A DNA stretch of 64,000 nt. It comes from Lachnospiraceae bacterium. Lineage in GTDB: Bacteria > Bacillota > Clostridia > Lachnospirales > Lachnospiraceae. The position numbers were made by a program, and so were the translations under genes. Positions 25,492 to 35,074 of this stretch are shown here, piece after piece (position 1 is the first letter of the stretch; the number at the start of each line of letters is the position of its first letter). The stretch lies in NCBI GenBank assembly GCA_017620255.1, contig JAFZQU010000019.1, positions 62,001 to 126,000 of the forward strand, in the 5' to 3' direction. Under the pieces are notes generated by a model. It was not told the DNA's origin. It worked only from the letters and a program-made list of their open reading frames with translations, and made no database searches.

Positions 25492-28400
25492 CTAACCCTT
25501 CCTGTTGATGTCTATGAACTCGAATTCAAAGTCATCATCCAGGTCAATGTTCTGTGTATTATACGGATTCTGTCCGTAGCCGGGATAGCCGCCGTAAGGC
25601 TGGCCGTACTGGTCATAGCCCTGCATGCCCTGGCCGTAAGGATCATAGCCCTGCTGATATCCGCCATACGGATCATAGCCCTGCTGGTATCCGCCGTACG
25701 GATCGTAGCCCTGGCCGCCCTGGCCGTAAGGATCGTAGCCCTGCTGGTATCCGCCGTACTGTTGACCGTACGGGTCATACCCCTGTGCGCTCTGTCCGTA
25801 AGGATCGTAGCCCTGCGAATATCCGCTCTGCTGGCTTGTCCCGTAACTGCCCTGCGTGCCGGTACTGTAACTGCCAAGCGGGCTGCCGTAAGTACCCTGG
25901 CTGGTCTGTCCGCTCTGGCTGCCTGCACTGTAGCTGCCCTGGCTGCTCTGGCCATCGCCGTAAGAATCTGCCGCTTTATCCTGTGCATACTGCTGCGTGG
26001 TGCTCTGCTGCCAGTAGTTGCTCTCCTGCTGCGGCACGGTTTCCTTATGGATCTGGGAAGCCGGCTTCACAGCCTTTCCTTTATCCGGTTTCGGGATATC
26101 CGTCGGCAGATCCACCTTCACCTTCGGTGTCTCTACGACCGGAACGCCCTTGGAACCTGCCGGCGCTGCGGTTGTCTGGGCCGTACCTGTTGCTGCTGTT
26201 GCACCTGCCTGGCCCGCTGCGCTCACTGCACCTGCAGCTGCTGCACCCGCGGTTGCTCCGGCGGCTGCAACTCCCGCGCCTGCTCCGGCGGCTGCAACTC
26301 CCGCGCCTGCACCCGGCTGGCCTGCTGCCGTACCTGCTGCACCTGCGCCTGCCTGCTGCTGCATCAGCTTGGAGTAAGGAGATTCTCCGCCCTTCGGGCG
26401 TCTCTCATCCGTTGTATCTTTGATCGTACCTTCGAGCGAAGACCAGTCGATCTGTTCAGGCTCGTCGAAGTCCATCGCTTTCTTACGTTTCTTTTCTTTC
26501 TTGCGTTCCTCGCGGCTCTTGCGTGAGAACAGACCGCCTTCTTCCTCTTCTTCGTAATCGTCCTTGAATTCTTCTTTTGCCGGTCTTACGAAATCACTGA
26601 CAGACGGTGCATTGATGTTCGCACCCTTCGCCGGGCCTGCCTGGCCGGCTGCACCGGCTGCCGCACCTGCCGCAACTCCCGCTGCGCCTGCTGCCACGCC
26701 TGCTGCACCGGCCGTTACCGCCGTCATACCGGCTGCATTTGCACCCTGCGGTGCCATCTGACTGCCCTGGGATGCATTTCCGCCCAAAGCCGTACCTGCA
26801 TTTGCACCCTGCGGTGCCGCCTGGACGTTCTGGGATGCAACCGCGCTGGCTGCCACGCCCGGTTTTGCACCCTGCGCAGCTGTCTGACCACTCTGGGATG
26901 CACTTGCACCTGCCGCCTGTGCACCCTGCGGAGCCGTCTGAGCACTCTGGGATGCATTTCCGCCTGCTGCCGTACCTGCATTTGCACCCTGCGGTGCCGT
27001 CTGACCACTCTGAGATGCATTTCCGCCCACTGACGCTCCGGTCTGTGCACCCTGCGGAGCCGTCTGGCCGCTCTGGGATGCATTTCCGCCTGCCGCCGCT
27101 CCGGCACCAACAACAGAGCCCGCACCGGAAGCTCCAACAGCACCGGCAGCTGCACCTGCAGCACCGACCCCAACAACCCCGGCATTTGCACCGCCCGCAG
27201 GCGCTGCGTTCAGTTTCGCTGCCGCATCCGCAGGTGTTGTCACGGACTTCACGGGTGTGCGTGTCTCGCCCTTTTCGCCTGCATGCGGATCGTTTACAAG
27301 TTTATCGAAATCGACGGGCTCAAACGTTTCGCCCATTTCCATTCTGGCCAGTTCGCTCGCACGGATCCGGCTCGTCTCTTCCACGGAAGGTTCCCTGCGG
27401 CTTGTCTGCCTGGAGGTTTCAGTCTCCTCATCCTCATCGATGTAATCGTAACTCTGGTAATCCCTGAGTTTGAAGAAGAAGATCAGAAGGAAGATGAACA
27501 TCACGATCATGACAAGGCCCATCACGCCGATGATGATCAGGTTGCGGAATGCGATGGCCTTGTAATCCTTGTCTTCGCCATCCCCGCCGGTCAGTACGCT
27601 TAAGAAACCGCCCTCTTCTTCCTCGCCGGTCTTTACGCTGTCATTTGCGATCGGAAGATATCTCTGGTAGGTACCGCCGACCTGGTCGTAGAGGTACCAG
27701 CCCTTGTTGCCTTCGGAACTGATCGCATAGAGCAGGAAAAAGTCAGTTGCCGGAACATCCGAGATCACGGTGGAATCAATGGCATCCACTGCGTAAGCTT
27801 CGAGTGTCAGGCCGTCCCACTGCAGGGCGGCTTTGGTAAAGCCGTTCGGAGCCGCTACCGACTCGGGTGCTGTTAAGATAATGATATAACGGTTTTCGAT
27901 GCCCTGGATCATCTTGAAATCGGAAAGGGATTCCGTTGCGGGATCGAAAATGTTGAAGTTTCCGTTTTCACCGGTGTTATCCGTTACATAGAGCAGCGTG
28001 ATGTCGCCCATGTCAAACGAAGCCGCTTCCACGGTCTGACCGGAATAAGTCGTCGTTGTCTTATGGAAAAGCGGAGGCATGAATTCATCGTCAAATACGG
28101 TCGAGATGATCTTGGATCCGTCAGAAGAAACGATATTTCCCGGTTCCACACCCGTCGAACTCTCTGCTGCCGCCGCAATTGCTGCCGCTGTATCTTCACC
28201 GTCCACGCTGACGTAGATGGAAGAAGTCGCAGGCTCTGCGCCGTTTCCGTCAAAGATCGCCGAAGCGCTGACTTCAGCCGGTCCGCCGGACAGAATGGAG
28301 AACGTGATCGACGCACTCGTTTCGGAAAGCTGTAACAGTCCGCCTTCGCCGCCGCCGTACTCCTTATCGCATTCCAAAAATCCCAGACGGTTCGGATCAT

Positions 28401-28617
28401 AACTGATACCGATCTGCGGTGCTTCCGCAGCGTCTGCCGGATTCTCTGCTTCATACGTGACTGTGAGCGTATCGCCCACAACAGCTGTTTCCTTGTCTGC
28501 AGTCAGTGTGATGCTGCCGTCGGCAAGGACCGGAATAGAGAGCCAAAGCACGCCGAGCAGGGAAAGAATGATGCTGCCCGTGATCTTGGCATACCGGTTT
28601 TTTGTATTTGGATTCAT
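25492..28617 (-). CDS. membrane protein with cohesin-like ectodomain and long disordered Ala/Gly/Gln and Tyr-rich cytoplasmic tail
   Basis: 1041 residues, not a recognised family. Signal-like helix 1-32, then a cohesin-type beta domain (about 34-140), a second extracellular region, and a membrane helix near 357-384. After it comes an acidic/basic stretch and then ~600 residues of low complexity: seven copies of an ASQ-x-x-Q-x-APQGA unit (26720-27080), long Ala/Gly runs, a basic EERKKEKKRKK patch, and seven GYDPYG units in Gln/Gly/Tyr-rich sequence (25590-25830), ending in an acidic tail IDLDDDFEFEFIDINRKG. The ectodomain faces outward and the tail inward. It sits between a glucosaminidase gene and clpC, 10 bases from each, so it is co-expressed with both. 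Scaffold or condensate roles are inference. Confidence 0.7.
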   Translation of the reverse strand: MNPNTKNRYAKITGSIILSLLGVLWLSIPVLADGSITLTADKETAVVGDTLTVTYEAENPADAAEAPQIGISYDPNRLGFLECDKEYGGGEGGLLQLSETSASITFSILSGGPAEVSASAIFDGNGAEPATSSIYVSVDGEDTAAAIAAAAESSTGVEPGNIVSSDGSKIISTVFDDEFMPPLFHKTTTTYSGQTVEAASFDMGDITLLYVTDNTGENGNFNIFDPATESLSDFKMIQGIENRYIIILTAPESVAAPNGFTKAALQWDGLTLEAYAVDAIDSTVISDVPATDFFLLYAISSEGNKGWYLYDQVGGTYQRYLPIANDSVKTGEEEEGGFLSVLTGGDGEDKDYKAIAFRNLIIIGVMGLVMIVMFIFLLIFFFKLRDYQSYDYIDEDEETETSRQTSRREPSVEETSRIRASELARMEMGETFEPVDFDKLVNDPHAGEKGETRTPVKSVTTPADAAAKLNAAPAGGANAGVVGVGAAGAAAGAVGASGAGSVVGAGAAAGGNASQSGQTAPQGAQTGASVGGNASQSGQTAPQGANAGTAAGGNASQSAQTAPQGAQAAGASASQSGQTAAQGAKPGVAASAVASQNVQAAPQGANAGTALGGNASQGSQMAPQGANAAGMTAVTAGAAGVAAGAAGVAAGAAAGAAGQAGPAKGANINAPSVSDFVRPAKEEFKDDYEEEEEGGLFSRKSREERKKEKKRKKAMDFDEPEQIDWSSLEGTIKDTTDERRPKGGESPYSKLMQQQAGAGAAGTAAGQPGAGAGVAAAGAGAGVAAAGATAGAAAAGAVSAAGQAGATAATGTAQTTAAPAGSKGVPVVETPKVKVDLPTDIPKPDKGKAVKPASQIHKETVPQQESNYWQQSTTQQYAQDKAADSYGDGQSSQGSYSAGSQSGQTSQGTYGSPLGSYSTGTQGSYGTSQQSGYSQGYDPYGQSAQGYDPYGQQYGGYQQGYDPYGQGGQGYDPYGGYQQGYDPYGGYQQGYDPYGQGMQGYDQYGQPYGGYPGYGQNPYNTQNIDLDDDFEFEFIDINRKG

Positions 28618-28627
28618 AAATCCCTCC

Positions 28628-30826
28628 TTAATTTACATCGATCGTGATCGTATATGTTTTCGTACTTCCGTTTTGTGCCTTGCACACAACATAGTATACG
28701 TTGGATCCGCTGTTCAACTGCACCGTGCCCGTGCCGCCGACGCTTGCCAGGGGATCTGCTGCTTTCGCACTGATCGTGACTTCGCGTACGTTTGCGCCAA
28801 CCTGCAGTTTATACTGTTCGCAGCCTGCGGAAAAAGCAGGTGTCAGTTCATATCCCGAAACGCTTAAGGATTCAAGCGTGTTGTTCGGGCTCGAATCGGA
28901 GGTCGGCTTCGGACAGGGGTCTGACGGCATATCCTTATAATAAGGAATGCGGAAAGTCAGTTCCGTGTTCAGGTCCGGATAAGCCCTCTTCAGTCTTGCG
29001 CCCTCTGTGCTTGCCGCGCAGATGTTGCTCATATACTGATGCGAATAGATGCCGTTCTCTGCATTGACCATGTTGAACTTCTGGAAATACAGAGTGTTCT
29101 GGCCCTTCGCCACATATTTCTCACTGACATATTTTGCCGCACCGAGAACCGAACGGAATCTGGAATTCCACGGTCTCGAATACGCTTCGTCCGTGCCTTT
29201 TGCATAGATCAGGCCGTTGATCGATGCGCTGAGGCCGTTTGCCGCATAGGCGCCGATGTTAAAGTAATTGAAAAAATTCTCATAACCCGGCGTGTTGCCC
29301 GTTACGCAGGCGCTGGTCCCGTAAAGGCCCTGTTCCTGCAGGCATCTCGAAGCCAGATGATACGGGCTGACCCCGTTCTGTCTGCCGGCTTCCACAAATG
29401 TATTCGCATACGATCTGGTCACGCCGTCCGTATCGGTGTAGGATCCGCTCATAAAGGAACCTGTCAGGATCGATGCGCAACCGGATTCGTTCTGATATTC
29501 CTGGAATTCCAAAGTCTCAAACTGGAAGATGCCCGCATCATCCAGAAAGTTTCTCGGATCCATGTAGTACTTGATCACGGCCGGTGAAGCGGATGCCCAC
29601 GAACCGCCGTCAAACCCGTACCACGTTCCCTTCGCGCTGTTATAAGCTCTCGGATCCGTGGATTTCCACGAAGGAATGGAGGAGATCGAGGTCAGGTTTT
29701 TGCCGACCGCACATTCCGCGGTCACGGCGTCCTGCCAGTTCAGTCCCGTGTTCACGGGTACGATCTTCCATTTCGGATACTTCGCATGCAGGGAACGCAA
29801 GGGGTTCTTGTAACTCTCCGGCAGTTCCCGGATCACGGACTCAAACGCTTCGTCCTGGATCGCGGCTTCCCCGGTGTTGCCTGCATTGGACATGTTCACG
29901 AGATCGGAACGCACATAGCCTTCCTTTGTCGCGCCCTGATAGGTGAAACGCACGTGGTACCAGGTATACTGGTCGTCTGCTCGTTTTTCATCCAGGATCT
30001 CAAGGTCATGTCCCGTGTTCAATTGTACCACAACAGCACCATTGACTTCCTTATCACGGATACGGACACTGGTGCCTCGGATAAACGCTCTTTTGGTTGT
30101 ATCGGAAACAGGGGCGGTATTTTCCCCCTGCGTATTCTCTTCAGTATTTTCCCGTGCGGGTTCCGCTACGGGCTGAGCCGCCTCCAAACGGATCCCTTCG
30201 GTAAAATCAGCCCGGATATAGCCGGTCAACGGATTTTTGTCCTGCACAAAGGAGATCGCATACCAGGTATTGCCGTCGCTTCCCTGCACGCTTTCATTCG
30301 CTGTGATCTTGTCTCCCTCGGTCAGTCTGGTGACGACTTTGCCGTCCACGGGCTCCTTGCGGACATTGATCCCCGTGCCCTTGACTTTTCCGATCCTGGA
30401 GATCTGCGTGCCGTCAGTTGCCGCAGCATCCGCAGCCGGCGCTTCGCTCTGCTCTGCGCCTTCTTCCTGCTGCTTCTGGTCGCTCTCGTCGGGTTTTTTT
30501 GCAGCATTCTCTTCCGGTTGTGTTTGAATGGTGACCGTTTCTTTGGATTTGGTTACCAGATCGGAACGGATATAACCCGATTTGCCCTGCAGACTGATCT
30601 TGTACCAGGTGTTGCCGTCCTTGCCCTTTTCCTCGGACAGAACGAGGATCTCCTCGCCCTCTGATACGCAGAATGCACAGTTTGCAGATGAGGATGCGCT
30701 CTCTCTGACGATCCCGCTCTTGCATTTCACTTTCGCCTTCGTGGCCGTCTCGGCAGTTACGCCCTGCGTCAGGATCGCGGACGCAAAAACGAACGCTGCC
30801 GTAAAGAGCACAGACAGACGAAACAT
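28628..30826 (-). CDS. secreted N-acetylglucosaminidase with bacterial SH3 repeats and cadherin-like C-terminal domain
   Basis: Peptidoglycan hydrolase. The ATG at 30826 is used: GGGGG lies 10 bases before it and it yields a clean signal peptide (about 1-25, ending VTAE). Three SH3b domains follow (about 27-90, 145-200, 225-290), each with WYKI/WYAI/WYHV and GYIRSD-type ends. The glucosaminidase domain is about 330-590 (NPYHLAS-like SPYHLASRCLQEQG, YFNIGAY, GAKYVSEKY). A cadherin-like beta sandwich (LESLSVSGYELTP onward) closes the protein. 732 residues. First gene of the clpC-radA-purL run, driven by the strong promoter at 30927-30955. Confidence 0.88.
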   Translation of the reverse strand: MFRLSVLFTAAFVFASAILTQGVTAETATKAKVKCKSGIVRESASSSANCAFCVSEGEEILVLSEEKGKDGNTWYKISLQGKSGYIRSDLVTKSKETVTIQTQPEENAAKKPDESDQKQQEEGAEQSEAPAADAAATDGTQISRIGKVKGTGINVRKEPVDGKVVTRLTEGDKITANESVQGSDGNTWYAISFVQDKNPLTGYIRADFTEGIRLEAAQPVAEPARENTEENTQGENTAPVSDTTKRAFIRGTSVRIRDKEVNGAVVVQLNTGHDLEILDEKRADDQYTWYHVRFTYQGATKEGYVRSDLVNMSNAGNTGEAAIQDEAFESVIRELPESYKNPLRSLHAKYPKWKIVPVNTGLNWQDAVTAECAVGKNLTSISSIPSWKSTDPRAYNSAKGTWYGFDGGSWASASPAVIKYYMDPRNFLDDAGIFQFETLEFQEYQNESGCASILTGSFMSGSYTDTDGVTRSYANTFVEAGRQNGVSPYHLASRCLQEQGLYGTSACVTGNTPGYENFFNYFNIGAYAANGLSASINGLIYAKGTDEAYSRPWNSRFRSVLGAAKYVSEKYVAKGQNTLYFQKFNMVNAENGIYSHQYMSNICAASTEGARLKRAYPDLNTELTFRIPYYKDMPSDPCPKPTSDSSPNNTLESLSVSGYELTPAFSAGCEQYKLQVGANVREVTISAKAADPLASVGGTGTVQLNSGSNVYYVVCKAQNGSTKTYTITIDVN

Positions 30827-30926
30827 GGGATATCGTCCCCCTTTAGACGATCGTCCCTGCCATAGTGGCATAAACATCATATACCGATTCCCCCTTCAGT
30901 ATATAAAGACCCCTTTTTACCCCACT

Positions 30927-30955
30927 ATCATACAACGATATGTTGTTTATGTCAA
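30927..30955 (-). promoter_or_regulatory. near-consensus sigma-A promoter of the glucosaminidase-clpC-radA-purL run, with operator-like repeats
   Basis: Minus strand -35 TTGACA (30950-30955), 17 bases, -10 TATGAT (30927-30932). An ATATGT ... ACATAT inverted repeat and repeated CAAC/GTTG half-sites lie across and upstream of the spacer, a possible repressor site. Confidence 0.75.
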
Positions 30956-30998
30956 CCACATATTGTTAGTCAAAATCACACAATCACAAGATATTGCG

Positions 30999-31457
30999 TT
31001 AATGCCGTTCGAATCTCCGGCGCCCGGTTACATCGCGATTCGGGTCGGATGCATAGCCCATTTTCTTCTGTTTATCCTTGACGACTTTGGCCACGCGCTG
31101 CTCGTCCTGTTTGACTTTGGCCGCACAGGCGCTGCAGTATCTGCCCGAACGGATCTCCGCGCCGCAGAGCGCGCAATTTAAGAAGATCACGGAATCCGGT
31201 GCGACCTCGATGCGCTCCTCGACCAAAAGTTGCCTGATCTTTTCCTTGGATACGCCTGTCGCATAACTGACATCCCCGAGCGTGGCGCCCGGATGCTTCT
31301 CGATATAGTTACGTACCTTGCCGTAATCATCGTAAGCGATTGCACCGCACTGCTCGCACTCATACTCGCCGACGCCCTTAAAGATCATCGGTCCGCCGCA
31401 CTTTTCGCAGTTGACGGGTTTATAAAATAATACGGTTTCTCCTCGCCGGTTATTCAT
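30999..31457 (-). CDS. zinc-ribbon/helix-turn-helix protein resembling flagellar-operon YvyF-type proteins
   Basis: 152 residues. An N-terminal zinc ribbon (CEKCGG ... CEQCG), a central helix-turn-helix (GDVSYATGVSKEKIRQLLVEERI) and a second ribbon (CALCGAEI ... YCSAC) followed by a basic tail. The arrangement matches the small regulator-like protein found in Firmicute flagellar operons (TIGR03826/YvyF), but no flagellar genes are nearby. It starts 26 bases after purD behind GGGAGG and is the last gene of the purE-M-N-D operon. Role unknown. Confidence 0.65.
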   Translation of the reverse strand: MNNRRGETVLFYKPVNCEKCGGPMIFKGVGEYECEQCGAIAYDDYGKVRNYIEKHPGATLGDVSYATGVSKEKIRQLLVEERIEVAPDSVIFLNCALCGAEIRSGRYCSACAAKVKQDEQRVAKVVKDKQKKMGYASDPNRDVTGRRRFERH

Positions 31458-31483
31458 TTCCGCCTCCCAAGCACTCCGGGGTC

Positions 31484-32758
31484 TTACGCTTCGTCAATGG
31501 CGCGTCCGATATCCCCGCGTTTGTATGCATTGTCAAAATCAACCAGTTCCGTTGCCGCATAAGCGTTCTTCCTGGCTTCCTTCAGGTTGCTGCCAAGCGC
31601 CGTCACGCCAAGTACCCTGCCGCCGTTTGTTACGATCTCGCCCTTTTCGTTCAGCTTCGTTCCTGCATGGAAACAGAAGATGTCGTCCCTGCCCTCAAAG
31701 TTTTCAAGTCCCCGGATCGGGAAGCCTTTTTCGTAATGCAGGGGATAACCGTTGGAAGCAAGCACGACGCAAACGGCCGCGTTATCGGCAAACCGAAGGT
31801 CGGTTTGATCGAGCGTGCCGTCAATGCAGGCATCGATCACATCCAGGATGTCGTTCTCCATGCGGGGCAGGACCACCTGCGCCTCGGGATCACCGAACCG
31901 CGCATTGTATTCCAGTACCTTCGGTCCGTCCTCCGTCAGCATCAGTCCGAAAAAGATCACGCCCTTAAACGGACGTCCTTCCGCACACATCGCATCGACC
32001 GTCGGTTGATAGATCTTCTCCCTGCAGAACCGGTCCACTTCTTCCGTATAGAAAGGGCTCGGGGAGAAGGTTCCCATGCCGCCCGTATTGAGTCCTTTAT
32101 CTCCATCCAGCGCACGCTTATGATCCTGTGCGCTCGTCATCGGCCGGATCGTCTTTCCGTCACAGAACGTCAGCACGGAAACTTCGCGGCCGGTCATAAA
32201 TTCCTCGACCACCATCCGGTTGCCGGCATCACCGAACTGCTTATCCTGCATGATGGATTTGACGCCTTCCTTGGCTTCTTCGAGTGTATTGCAGATCAGG
32301 ACGCCTTTTCCGAGTGCCAGCCCGTCCGCTTTGAGGACGATGGGCATCTTCGCGGTCTCGAGATAGGCAAGTGCGTCCTCCGCATTGTCAAAGTTCTCAT
32401 AAGCAGCCGTCGGGATGTTGTATTTCTTCATCAGATCTTTCGAAAAGGCCTTGCTGCCCTCCAGGATCGCGGCTTTTTTATCCGGACCGAACGTACGCAG
32501 GCCGCGTGCCTTCAGTACGTCAACGAGTCCGCCGACCAGCGGATCATCCGGACCGACGATCACGAGATCGACTTTCTTTTCTTCTGCAAGATCGGCGATC
32601 TTCTCAAACTCCATCACCGGGACCGGTACGCACTCCGCAAGTCCTGCGATCCCCGCATTACCTGGCGCACAGTAGATCTTGTCCACGCGCTTGCTCTGCG
32701 CCACCTTATATACGATTGCATGCTCCCGTCCGCCGGAGCCCACCACCAGAACTTTCAT
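31484..32758 (-). CDS. purD: phosphoribosylamine-glycine ligase
   Basis: Second step of purine synthesis: ATP-dependent joining of glycine to phosphoribosylamine (GAR synthetase). 424 residues from the ATG at 32758, chosen because GGAGG lies 9 bases before it. The ATP-grasp protein begins MKVLVVGSGGREHAI, with VGPDDPLVGG, GLALGKGV, FEGVIFFGL-like FKGVIFFGLM and EYNARFGDPEAQ. It is separated from purN by a gap holding the palindromic element at 32793-32856. Confidence 0.96.
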   Translation of the reverse strand: MKVLVVGSGGREHAIVYKVAQSKRVDKIYCAPGNAGIAGLAECVPVPVMEFEKIADLAEEKKVDLVIVGPDDPLVGGLVDVLKARGLRTFGPDKKAAILEGSKAFSKDLMKKYNIPTAAYENFDNAEDALAYLETAKMPIVLKADGLALGKGVLICNTLEEAKEGVKSIMQDKQFGDAGNRMVVEEFMTGREVSVLTFCDGKTIRPMTSAQDHKRALDGDKGLNTGGMGTFSPSPFYTEEVDRFCREKIYQPTVDAMCAEGRPFKGVIFFGLMLTEDGPKVLEYNARFGDPEAQVVLPRMENDILDVIDACIDGTLDQTDLRFADNAAVCVVLASNGYPLHYEKGFPIRGLENFEGRDDIFCFHAGTKLNEKGEIVTNGGRVLGVTALGSNLKEARKNAYAATELVDFDNAYKRGDIGRAIDEA

Positions 32759-32792
32759 ACGTGTCATCCTCCAGATTACATATTCTATATGC

Positions 32793-32856
32793 GATTTCGC
32801 AGAACCCCTTCGTCCGCTCGCGCATTAGCTCGCGTCCAAAGTGTTCTGTCGAAATC
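32793..32856. repeat. imperfect palindromic intergenic element between purN and purD
   Basis: Outer arms GATTTCGCAGAAC (32793-32805) and GTTCTGTCGAAATC (32843-32856) pair over 13 positions with one bulged base. Inside lie two GCTCGCG copies around ATTA and GTCC motifs. It fills most of the 101-base gap inside the pur operon. No T-run follows on either strand, so it is not a simple terminator. Confidence 0.65.
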
Positions 32857-32859
32857 CCC

Positions 32860-33465
32860 CTAGTTTCCAATCGGGATTTCACCGTCCGCGATCCCCTGAA
32901 TGACCGCGGGCAGCAGTTTCCACTCGGCCTCCTCCATCACGCGCCGCTGCAGGATCTCGGGCGTGTCGCCCTCGCGTACCTCCACGGCTTTCTGCATGAT
33001 GATCGGCCCCGTATCGGTACCGCTGTCGACAAAGTGCACCGTCGCGCCGGTGACTTTCACGCCGCGCGAAAGTGCCGCTTCGTGCACCTTAAGCCCGTAG
33101 AATCCGTCCCCGCAGAACGAGGGGATCAGGCTCGGATGGATATTGATGATCCGGCGCGCAAAAGCCTGCACGAAGGTTTCCGAAAGCACAACGAGAAAGC
33201 CCGCGAGCACAACCAGGTCCGCGCCGCTCTCCCGGATCGCATCGATCATTGCACGGTCATAATCCGCCGGCGTATCATAGTCTTTTTTCCGGATGCAAAC
33301 GGAAGGGATCCCGTGTTCCTTAGCACGCGTCAGTGCATACGCATCCGGTTTGTTGCTGAGCACCAGAACGATCTGCGTGCCGGTCAGCTTTCCGCTCTCC
33401 ACGGCGTCGATGACCGCCTGCAGGTTTGTGCCGCCACCGGACACCAAGACTGCGATCTTCAGCAT
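32860..33465 (-). CDS. purN: phosphoribosylglycinamide formyltransferase
   Basis: Third step of purine synthesis: transfers formyl from 10-formyl-tetrahydrofolate to GAR. 201 residues, normal length. [20 protein letters not shown] is the family start. The catalytic triad is visible as Asn in INIHPSL, His in IHPSLIPSF and Asp in [13 protein letters not shown]. Its start overlaps the end of purM by 7 bases. Confidence 0.96.
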   Translation of the reverse strand: MLKIAVLVSGGGTNLQAVIDAVESGKLTGTQIVLVLSNKPDAYALTRAKEHGIPSVCIRKKDYDTPADYDRAMIDAIRESGADLVVLAGFLVVLSETFVQAFARRIINIHPSLIPSFCGDGFYGLKVHEAALSRGVKVTGATVHFVDSGTDTGPIIMQKAVEVREGDTPEILQRRVMEEAEWKLLPAVIQGIADGEIPIGN

Positions 33466-34487
33466 AATTCCACTCCCTTGTCACCCTTCTCGATCTTGCC
33501 GATCACGTAGGCTGTCTCGCCTGCTGCCATGATGGCATCGATCGTCTTCTTCTCGTCTTTCGGATCAATGGCAAGCATCATGCCGATGCCCATATTGAAC
33601 GTATTGTACATCATTTCTTCCGCGATATTGCCGCTCTCGCGAAGCAGCTTGAAGATCGGCTGCACGGGATAGGAATCCTTGCGGATCACGGCTTTGGTAT
33701 TCTCCGGCAGCATGCGCGGAACATTCTCATAGAAGCCGCCGCCCGTGATGTGGCTGCAGCCCTTGATGGTCACGCCTGCCTTCTGCACGGACTGGATGGC
33801 TTTCACATAGATCTTGGTCGGCGTGAGCAGGGCTTCCCCAAGCGTCATGCCGAGCGTATCGATATATTTATGCAGATTCTCTTCCGTCATCGGGAATACG
33901 CGGCGCACCAGCGAATAGCCGTTGGAGTGAACGCCCGAACTTGCGATGCCGATGATGATGTCACCGGGCTTGATGGTTTCTCCGGTGATCAGTTTTTTGC
34001 GTTCCACAACGCCGACCGCAAAGCCGGCCAGATCGTATTCATCTTCCGGCATGAGGCCCGGATGTTCCGCCGTCTCGCCGCCCACCAGCGCGGCTCCTGC
34101 CATCCGGCAGCCTTCCGCAACGCCTTTTACGATGTCGGCGATCTTTCTCGGCTCATTCTTGCCGCACGCGATGTAGTCCAGGAAAAACAGCGGTTCGCCG
34201 CCTGCGCAGATCACATCGTTCACGCACATTGCCACGGCGTCGATCCCGATGGTGTCATGTTTATCCATCAAAAATGCGATCTTGACTTTCGTTCCGCATC
34301 CGTCCGTTCCGGATAACAGGACCGGATCATCCATTTCCTTGATCTTCTTTAAGGAAAAAGCACCCGAAAAACCGCCGATGCCGCCAAGCACTTCTTCGCG
34401 CATCGTCTTTTTCACGTGCTCTTTCATCAGCTTCACGGCTTCGTATCCCGCTTCGATATCAACCCCTGCGCTTTTGTAATCCATCAT
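33459..34487 (-). CDS. purM: phosphoribosylformylglycinamidine cyclo-ligase
   Basis: Fifth step of purine synthesis: closes the imidazole ring to give AIR. 342 residues: [15 protein letters not shown] at the N terminus, [26 protein letters not shown] and [13 protein letters not shown] are all diagnostic. Two adjacent ATGs (34487 and 34484) follow GGGAGAAACGG and either could start. Between purE (71 bases) and purN (overlap) in the same operon. Confidence 0.96.
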   Translation of the reverse strand: MMDYKSAGVDIEAGYEAVKLMKEHVKKTMREEVLGGIGGFSGAFSLKKIKEMDDPVLLSGTDGCGTKVKIAFLMDKHDTIGIDAVAMCVNDVICAGGEPLFFLDYIACGKNEPRKIADIVKGVAEGCRMAGAALVGGETAEHPGLMPEDEYDLAGFAVGVVERKKLITGETIKPGDIIIGIASSGVHSNGYSLVRRVFPMTEENLHKYIDTLGMTLGEALLTPTKIYVKAIQSVQKAGVTIKGCSHITGGGFYENVPRMLPENTKAVIRKDSYPVQPIFKLLRESGNIAEEMMYNTFNMGIGMMLAIDPKDEKKTIDAIMAAGETAYVIGKIEKGDKGVELC

Positions 34488-34558
34488 CCGTTTCTCCCAT
34501 CCTTATTTTTCTGACGCACCCCTGAACCGGTACATACGCCGGCAAGAGCACGCGGATC

Positions 34559-35074
34559 TCATGATTTTGCCTGCAGATAAGCCTCGTATCCGAGTTCCTG
34601 AAGCTTTGCATCCTTGTTTGCAACGTCCGTCTTCATCTTCTCCTGATAAGCCTGCAGTTTTGCAAGCAAGCCCTCATCGGAGATCGCAAGCATTTTTACG
34701 GCAAGGAGCGCCGCGTTCACGGCTCCGTCGATCGCAACGGTCGCAACGGGAATGCCGCTTGGCATCTGCACGATCGAATAGAGCGAATCCTTGCCGCCGA
34801 GGCTCTTCGTGTGCATCGGGATCCCGATGACCGGCAGCGGAAAGATCGCCGCGCACATGCCCGGCAGATGCGCCGCCATCCCGGCTCCTGCGATGATCAC
34901 TTTAAAACCTTTGTCTACGGCTGTTCTTGCATAGTCAAAAAATACATCCGGCTCTCTGTGTGCCGATATGATCGTCATCTCATAGTCCACGCCGAACTCC
35001 TCGAGGATCCCGGCTGCTTTTTTCATGACGGGCAGATCCGAATCGGATCCCATCACGATCCCAACTTTAGACAT
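34559..35074 (-). CDS. purE: N5-carboxyaminoimidazole ribonucleotide mutase
   Basis: Class I PurE, converting N5-CAIR to CAIR. 171 residues: VGIVMGSDSDLPVM, ISAHREPD and GAGMAAHLPGM with the phosphate-binding serine and active-site His are present. No purK is adjacent. First gene of the pur operon; GGGAGG precedes the ATG. A weak promoter (TTGCAA, 18 bases, TATTAA) may lie across the end of the upstream peptidase gene. I see no purine riboswitch in the 61-base leader. Confidence 0.95.
   Translation of the reverse strand: MSKVGIVMGSDSDLPVMKKAAGILEEFGVDYEMTIISAHREPDVFFDYARTAVDKGFKVIIAGAGMAAHLPGMCAAIFPLPVIGIPMHTKSLGGKDSLYSIVQMPSGIPVATVAIDGAVNAALLAVKMLAISDEGLLAKLQAYQEKMKTDVANKDAKLQELGYEAYLQAKS

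Noticed and set aside
26018-27467. Several long plus-strand frames opposite the low-complexity membrane protein
   Set aside because: They are mirror images of biased codons (Ala/Gly/Gln repeats) and lack start signals; the minus-strand gene has signal peptide, TM helix and operon context.
31000-31030. tRNA T-arm-like GTTCGAATC
   Set aside because: It lies at the 3' end of a protein gene and no acceptor or anticodon arm can be formed around it.
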